DNA from: Planctomycetaceae bacterium
GTDB taxonomy: Bacteria > Planctomycetota > Planctomycetia > Pirellulales > Pirellulaceae
DNA: 45,982 bases
Direction of reading: 5' to 3'
NCBI GenBank assembly: GCA_007127095.1
Contig: SKZY01000148.1
Location: 1 to 45,982, forward strand
Shown: positions 42,777-45,982 of the stretch, in pieces
Numbering within the stretch: the stretch's first letter is position 1
Layout of the letters: every line of letters starts with the position of its first letter
Made by a program: the position numbers and the translations under genes
The notes under the pieces: model-generated
What the model saw: only the letters and a program-made list of their open reading frames with translations
Told to the model about the DNA's origin: nothing
The model's database searches: none

Positions 42777-43937
42777 ATGCCGTTCCTCTGTCATCCTCGT
42801 CGGGCCGCAGTCGCAGTCCTGACGACGCTCACCACCTTCGTCACGCTTGCCCTGCCGGTGGTGGGATTCACGGGAGTCACGGTGGCCCTGGGAGGGGCGG
42901 CGGCGTGGGGAAAAGAGCCGGATCAAGAGCTACGCTTGGTCTCCTTTCGCTCGGAAGCGGGAACCGAAGTCGAGGTTGCCGGGAAGTTGCTGGTCACGGC
43001 CCAAGATGGTGGCCGGCTGTTGCTGAACGACGAGGGGCACTTATTTTTGATTCAACCGGATCAATTGATTGACGATCAGCCGCTGGAGGGCTCCTTTCGT
43101 CCCGTCGGAGTCGCCGAGATGGAGCGGCGTTTGGCGGCCGAGTTACCGCCCGACTTCAACTTTCGGCGGACTTCGAATTATTTGATTGCCCACAACTGTG
43201 ACGAGTTCTATGCCCGCTGGGTCGGCGGACTCTTCGAATCACTTCATCGCGGGATGCATGTTTTCTTTTCCAACCAGCGGTGGAAACTCGACAAACCCGA
43301 GTTTCCCCTGGTCGCCTTGGTCTTCGCCGACCGGGCCAGTTTCGACGCTTACGCGACCAAGGAACTCGGAGAAGCCGCCAAGAATGTGATCGGTTACTAC
43401 CACCTGGAAACCAACCGGATGGTGACGTTCAAGGTCCCCGATCCGGAGCGTAACGTGTCGACGATCATCCATGAAGCCACCCACCAACTCGCGTACAACA
43501 CGGGTATCCAAACCCGGTTTGCCGATAACCCGATGTGGATCAGCGAAGGCTTGGCGTTGTTTTTTGAAGCGCCGAACTTCAACAGTCTGAACGGATGGAA
43601 AGGCGTCGGACGGGTCAATTACTTCAATCTCGAACTGTTCCGCAAACTGGCGCCCAACCGTCCGCCGAACGCCTTGGAAACATTGTTGATCGATGACACC
43701 AAGTTCCGGCAACCGGCGACCCAACCCGAGGCCTATGCCGAATCATGGGCGTTCACCTACTTCCTGATGAAAAAGCGGGGCCGTGATCTGATCCGATACC
43801 TGCAAGCACTCGGCGACGGCACCCCGATGGTTCCGGTCGCCCCCCGAGAACGGCTGGCGCTTTTTCAAAAAATCTTTGGTGCCGAATTGGCAGATCTCGA
43901 TCGTGAGTTCATCGCCTTCATGGCGCGTGTCCGCTGA
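42777..43937 (+). CDS. DUF1570 protein, gluzincin-like exported metalloprotease candidate
   Basis: Exported 386-aa protein of the DUF1570 family common in planctomycetes. A hydrophobic signal segment lies at about residues 10-45 (VAVLTTLTTFVTLALPVVGF), with a SHD1-like or linker domain (LRLVSFRSEAGTEVEV, GGRLLLNDEGHLFLI) before the main domain. The zinc-metallopeptidase motif is HEATHQ, followed by the third-ligand candidate Glu in WISEGLALFFE and by EAYAESWAFTYFLM, the usual gluzincin order. ATG 42777 is chosen because it begins the signal peptide; the frame runs further upstream. The substrate is unknown. Confidence 0.85.
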   Translation: MPFLCHPRRAAVAVLTTLTTFVTLALPVVGFTGVTVALGGAAAWGKEPDQELRLVSFRSEAGTEVEVAGKLLVTAQDGGRLLLNDEGHLFLIQPDQLIDDQPLEGSFRPVGVAEMERRLAAELPPDFNFRRTSNYLIAHNCDEFYARWVGGLFESLHRGMHVFFSNQRWKLDKPEFPLVALVFADRASFDAYATKELGEAAKNVIGYYHLETNRMVTFKVPDPERNVSTIIHEATHQLAYNTGIQTRFADNPMWISEGLALFFEAPNFNSLNGWKGVGRVNYFNLELFRKLAPNRPPNALETLLIDDTKFRQPATQPEAYAESWAFTYFLMKKRGRDLIRYLQALGDGTPMVPVAPRERLALFQKIFGAELADLDREFIAFMARVR

Positions 43938-44065
43938 CCGCTTCGTGACGACCCGCCAGCGTAGCGAGTGAGTAGTGTGAGCTGACAAAATCGGTCTAGA
44001 CAGCCGCCCGGGCTGCATGCGACACCTCCCAGTTGTCCTCGATCCTCGAGTCATGGGTGTCCGTC

Positions 44066-44467
44066 ATGAAAAACTCAACCATCGTTTCCGCAACTGTTCT
44101 GCTGGTCATTGTTTCGACCAATTTCGTGGCGGCGGGTCCGCCGCAGACGTCGCCTGACACGACTTGGTACAATCCAGCTACCTGGTCGTTGCCGGCCCCG
44201 CCGTGGTCATCCGAGCCGTCGCGGCTTCGTAAGAAATCGCCCGGATTGCTGACGGAAATGAATCAGTCGGCGCGGCGCGGATGGGCGCAAACCAAGTCGG
44301 TTCTTGACCCGTCGAAAATGTTCATCGCAGCGCCCAAGCCGAGCCCGCCCAAGCCGACGACAAAATCCTCGGGCTCCGGCGGTTTCTGGGGGCGTTTGTT
44401 CGGTACCGCGCCGGCGGCCAACGAGATTCGGACGACGGACGATTTTTTGCGACAACCGCGTCCGTGA
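44066..44467 (+). CDS. Small exported protein of unknown function
   Basis: 133 aa with a clear N-terminal signal peptide (KNSTIVSATVLLVIVSTNFVAAG, about 2-24). The remainder is Pro/Ser/Lys-rich, with WYNPATWSLPAPPW near the mature N-terminus, RRGWAQTKSVLDP in the middle and GGFWGRLFG near the C-terminus. I do not recognise a domain. The pattern of a hydrophobic leader followed by short Trp-containing motifs is common in planctomycete-specific exported proteins. ATG at 44066. The SelA-like gene begins 113 nt later on the same strand. Confidence 0.65.
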   Translation: MKNSTIVSATVLLVIVSTNFVAAGPPQTSPDTTWYNPATWSLPAPPWSSEPSRLRKKSPGLLTEMNQSARRGWAQTKSVLDPSKMFIAAPKPSPPKPTTKSSGSGGFWGRLFGTAPAANEIRTTDDFLRQPRP

Positions 44468-44580
44468 TCGGTCGCGATGCGGCCTCGCCGGATGCTCGTT
44501 TTCGCTTAGAATGAATCTCAGGTCTCGATCCGCTGTTCGGGATCGCCCCCATCCTCGCGAGCCGGAGCACCCCGTTTACC

Positions 44581-45975
44581 ATGGCCATCCCCTCCTGGGC
44601 TGTCGAGACACTGATTCGTGGGGTCGGCAATATGGTCGATCGCGTCCCCCCAGATCGGATCGACCAGATCAAGCAACGCGCCTCCAGCTTGCTCGACGAA
44701 TTACCGCGAACCGCTGCCCGCGGTGTCGACAACCTGTTTCGTGGTGCCCGGGCCGGTCGGGAGATGATGGACCGTTGGACGCGTCGACACACCGCGTTGG
44801 TGACGCCGGTGATCAATGCGTCGGGATGCCTAGGCGATTCCCGTGTCTCGGGTGTCCCCTTGGGCGATCATGCGATCGAACTGGCGGTCGAGTCTTTTTC
44901 GGGCGCCGCGTTATCGACCCCGACGGCTCGTCAGCGGCTCGATCGACGTCTTAATCGCTGCGCCGGTGATGACCGGTTGTCGGTACTGGTCGCCGGCAAC
45001 GTCGACGCGGCCTGTCTGGCGATCGGATTATGCCATCCCGGTCGACCGATTTTTGTACACCGTAGTGAGGCGATTAGGCTCAGCGGTGGAACTCCGATTC
45101 CCGACGCGTTTTTGCCCGTCGAAGCGGGACGAGACGGCTTGGGACACGTCCATGAAGTCGGCTCGGTCGATGGCGTGTCTGCCGCAGACACCATCGGCCT
45201 GCCGGAAAATGCGATCCTATTGGCCGTCGACAACGGTGCGGACCGACCGCCTTGGTTCGTGGAGGTCGAAGCGGCTGAGGGGCACGATCAGAGGTTGCGG
45301 GTGGTGATAATGACTGGTTCCTCGGGGCTGAAGCCGCCTCAGGGTGAACATCTCCAATCGCTCACGGCGCTCTCTCCACAGCCCCGGTCGGCACATGATC
45401 ACCTCGCTTCGGGAGCCGCGAATATCGTGGTCGTTCCCGGCGACGGATTGATCGGCGGTCCTCCGTGTGGATTGTTGGTCGGTCGCCGCTCGGCGGTTGA
45501 GGTGATCGCTGCCAATCGGGTTTGGCGGGCTTTGGAAGGCGGGATCGCGACGCGTGCGATGATCACCGAGGCGCTCGAAGGATGCTCGGCTCCGACGGCC
45601 AGTCGACATCCTATCGGTGAACTGCTGGCTACCAGCGAGGAGAACCTGAAGAGCCGCAGCGAGCGTCTGGCGATTCGAATCTCGGCCGAGGAAACGATTC
45701 GGTCATGTCAGGTTGGCGACGCGCCGGCGACGCTCACCCCCCACGGCCCTTGGAAGATCGGGTCGCGACAATTGCAATTGCGGCACCGGGATCTGCCGGC
45801 TGCGCGTTGGGCCGAGTCGCTGGCAGAGTCGGTACCCGCGATCCTGGCCGGCGTGATCGACGACACGGTGGTGCTCGATTTGCGTTGGGTCCAGCCGAGC
45901 GATGATGCGGCGTTGGCCGCTGCCTTGGTGGGTGGCGCGACGACCGAGACCGCCGCCGCCCCGGGTGTCGAATAG
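44581..45975 (+). CDS. SelA-like protein lacking the PLP lysine (probable pseudoenzyme)
   Basis: 464 aa, the length of bacterial SelA (L-seryl-tRNA(Sec) selenium transferase, a PLP enzyme). The order of segments follows SelA: an N-terminal helical domain, then VTPVINASGCLGDSRVS where SelA has the INATG...HTNLGR motif, then AHDHLASGAANIVVVPGDGLIGGPPCGLLVGRR. The last matches SelA's ...SGDKLLGGPQAGIIVGR, which holds the PLP-binding lysine. Here that position is Gly289 (codon GGA, 45445-45447), and the HTNLGR phosphate-binding motif is also lost. So PLP-dependent selenium transfer is not expected. The frame is open throughout, with even codon use, arguing for a maintained protein rather than decay. 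ATG start. Confidence 0.7.
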   Translation: MAIPSWAVETLIRGVGNMVDRVPPDRIDQIKQRASSLLDELPRTAARGVDNLFRGARAGREMMDRWTRRHTALVTPVINASGCLGDSRVSGVPLGDHAIELAVESFSGAALSTPTARQRLDRRLNRCAGDDRLSVLVAGNVDAACLAIGLCHPGRPIFVHRSEAIRLSGGTPIPDAFLPVEAGRDGLGHVHEVGSVDGVSAADTIGLPENAILLAVDNGADRPPWFVEVEAAEGHDQRLRVVIMTGSSGLKPPQGEHLQSLTALSPQPRSAHDHLASGAANIVVVPGDGLIGGPPCGLLVGRRSAVEVIAANRVWRALEGGIATRAMITEALEGCSAPTASRHPIGELLATSEENLKSRSERLAIRISAEETIRSCQVGDAPATLTPHGPWKIGSRQLQLRHRDLPAARWAESLAESVPAILAGVIDDTVVLDLRWVQPSDDAALAAALVGGATTETAAAPGVE

Positions 45976-45982
45976 CCCCGGG

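Noticed and set aside
1-45982. Defence island, prophage, CRISPR or integrative element
   Set aside because: No repeats with spacers, integrases, transposases, phage genes or toxin-antitoxin pairs were seen. The faint abortive-infection similarity of the gene at 32392 is too weak to support a defence call.

Overview
The window is chromosomal DNA of a planctomycete, most likely a member of the Pirellulaceae (Rhodopirellula-like). This rests on the GC-rich composition, DUF1501 and DUF1570 proteins, a serine/threonine kinase paired with a small sigma-like protein, Tat-exported sugar phosphate isomerase/epimerase proteins, and a ribosomal-protein cluster without rpmD. No tRNA, rRNA, insertion sequence, phage gene or CRISPR array was seen. 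No stretch above 300 bases lacks a gene.

Layout. (1) 1-3199, plus strand: hisS, then 3 nt later a sigma-54 activator of the NtrC family with an altered GAFTGA loop. (2) 3256-16117, minus strand: one long ribosomal-protein cluster read from rpsJ to adk. The order is S10-L3-L4-L23-L2-S19-L22-S3-L16-L29-S17-L14-L24-L5-S14-S8-L6-L18-S5-L15-SecY-Adk. L30 is absent. After adk the usual map/infA/rpmJ/rpsM/rpsK/rpoA genes are missing, and a short fragment of an unrelated gene takes their place. Two unusually long gaps lie inside the cluster (rpsJ-rplC and rplE-rpsN) and may be regulatory leaders. (3) 16346-19935, plus strand: a membrane-anchored glutaminyl-cyclase-like M28 protein, a transmembrane Ser/Thr kinase and a sigma-like partner.

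(4) 19932-28898, minus strand: a fusion of a class II photolyase with a renalase-like FAD oxidoreductase, then an operon-like set read RraA, TIM-barrel isomerase, DUF1501, RidA, a fold-III PLP enzyme and an MFS transporter. The last two overlap by 4 nt. The RidA / PLP lyase / transporter trio suggests uptake and breakdown of a hydroxy- or D-amino acid. (5) 29064-31069, plus strand: a secreted endonuclease/exonuclease/phosphatase-fold enzyme and a membrane-anchored protein of unknown function. (6) 31087-38969, minus strand: a large MscK-type mechanosensitive channel, a membrane coiled-coil protein, a conserved protein of unknown function and nadA. (7) 39236-40800, plus strand: a CDP-alcohol phosphatidyltransferase coupled to a CPBP-family membrane protease. 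(8) 40804-42498, minus strand: UbiB/ABC1-type kinase. (9) 42777-45975, plus strand: a DUF1570 gluzincin-like protein, a small exported protein and a SelA-like protein whose PLP-binding lysine is replaced by glycine.

Most of the window is housekeeping. The observations that look least ordinary are the SelA-like pseudoenzyme, the photolyase-oxidoreductase fusion, the kinase/sigma-like pair and the noncoding gaps inside the ribosomal cluster. All family assignments come from reading motifs by eye; no database search was run.
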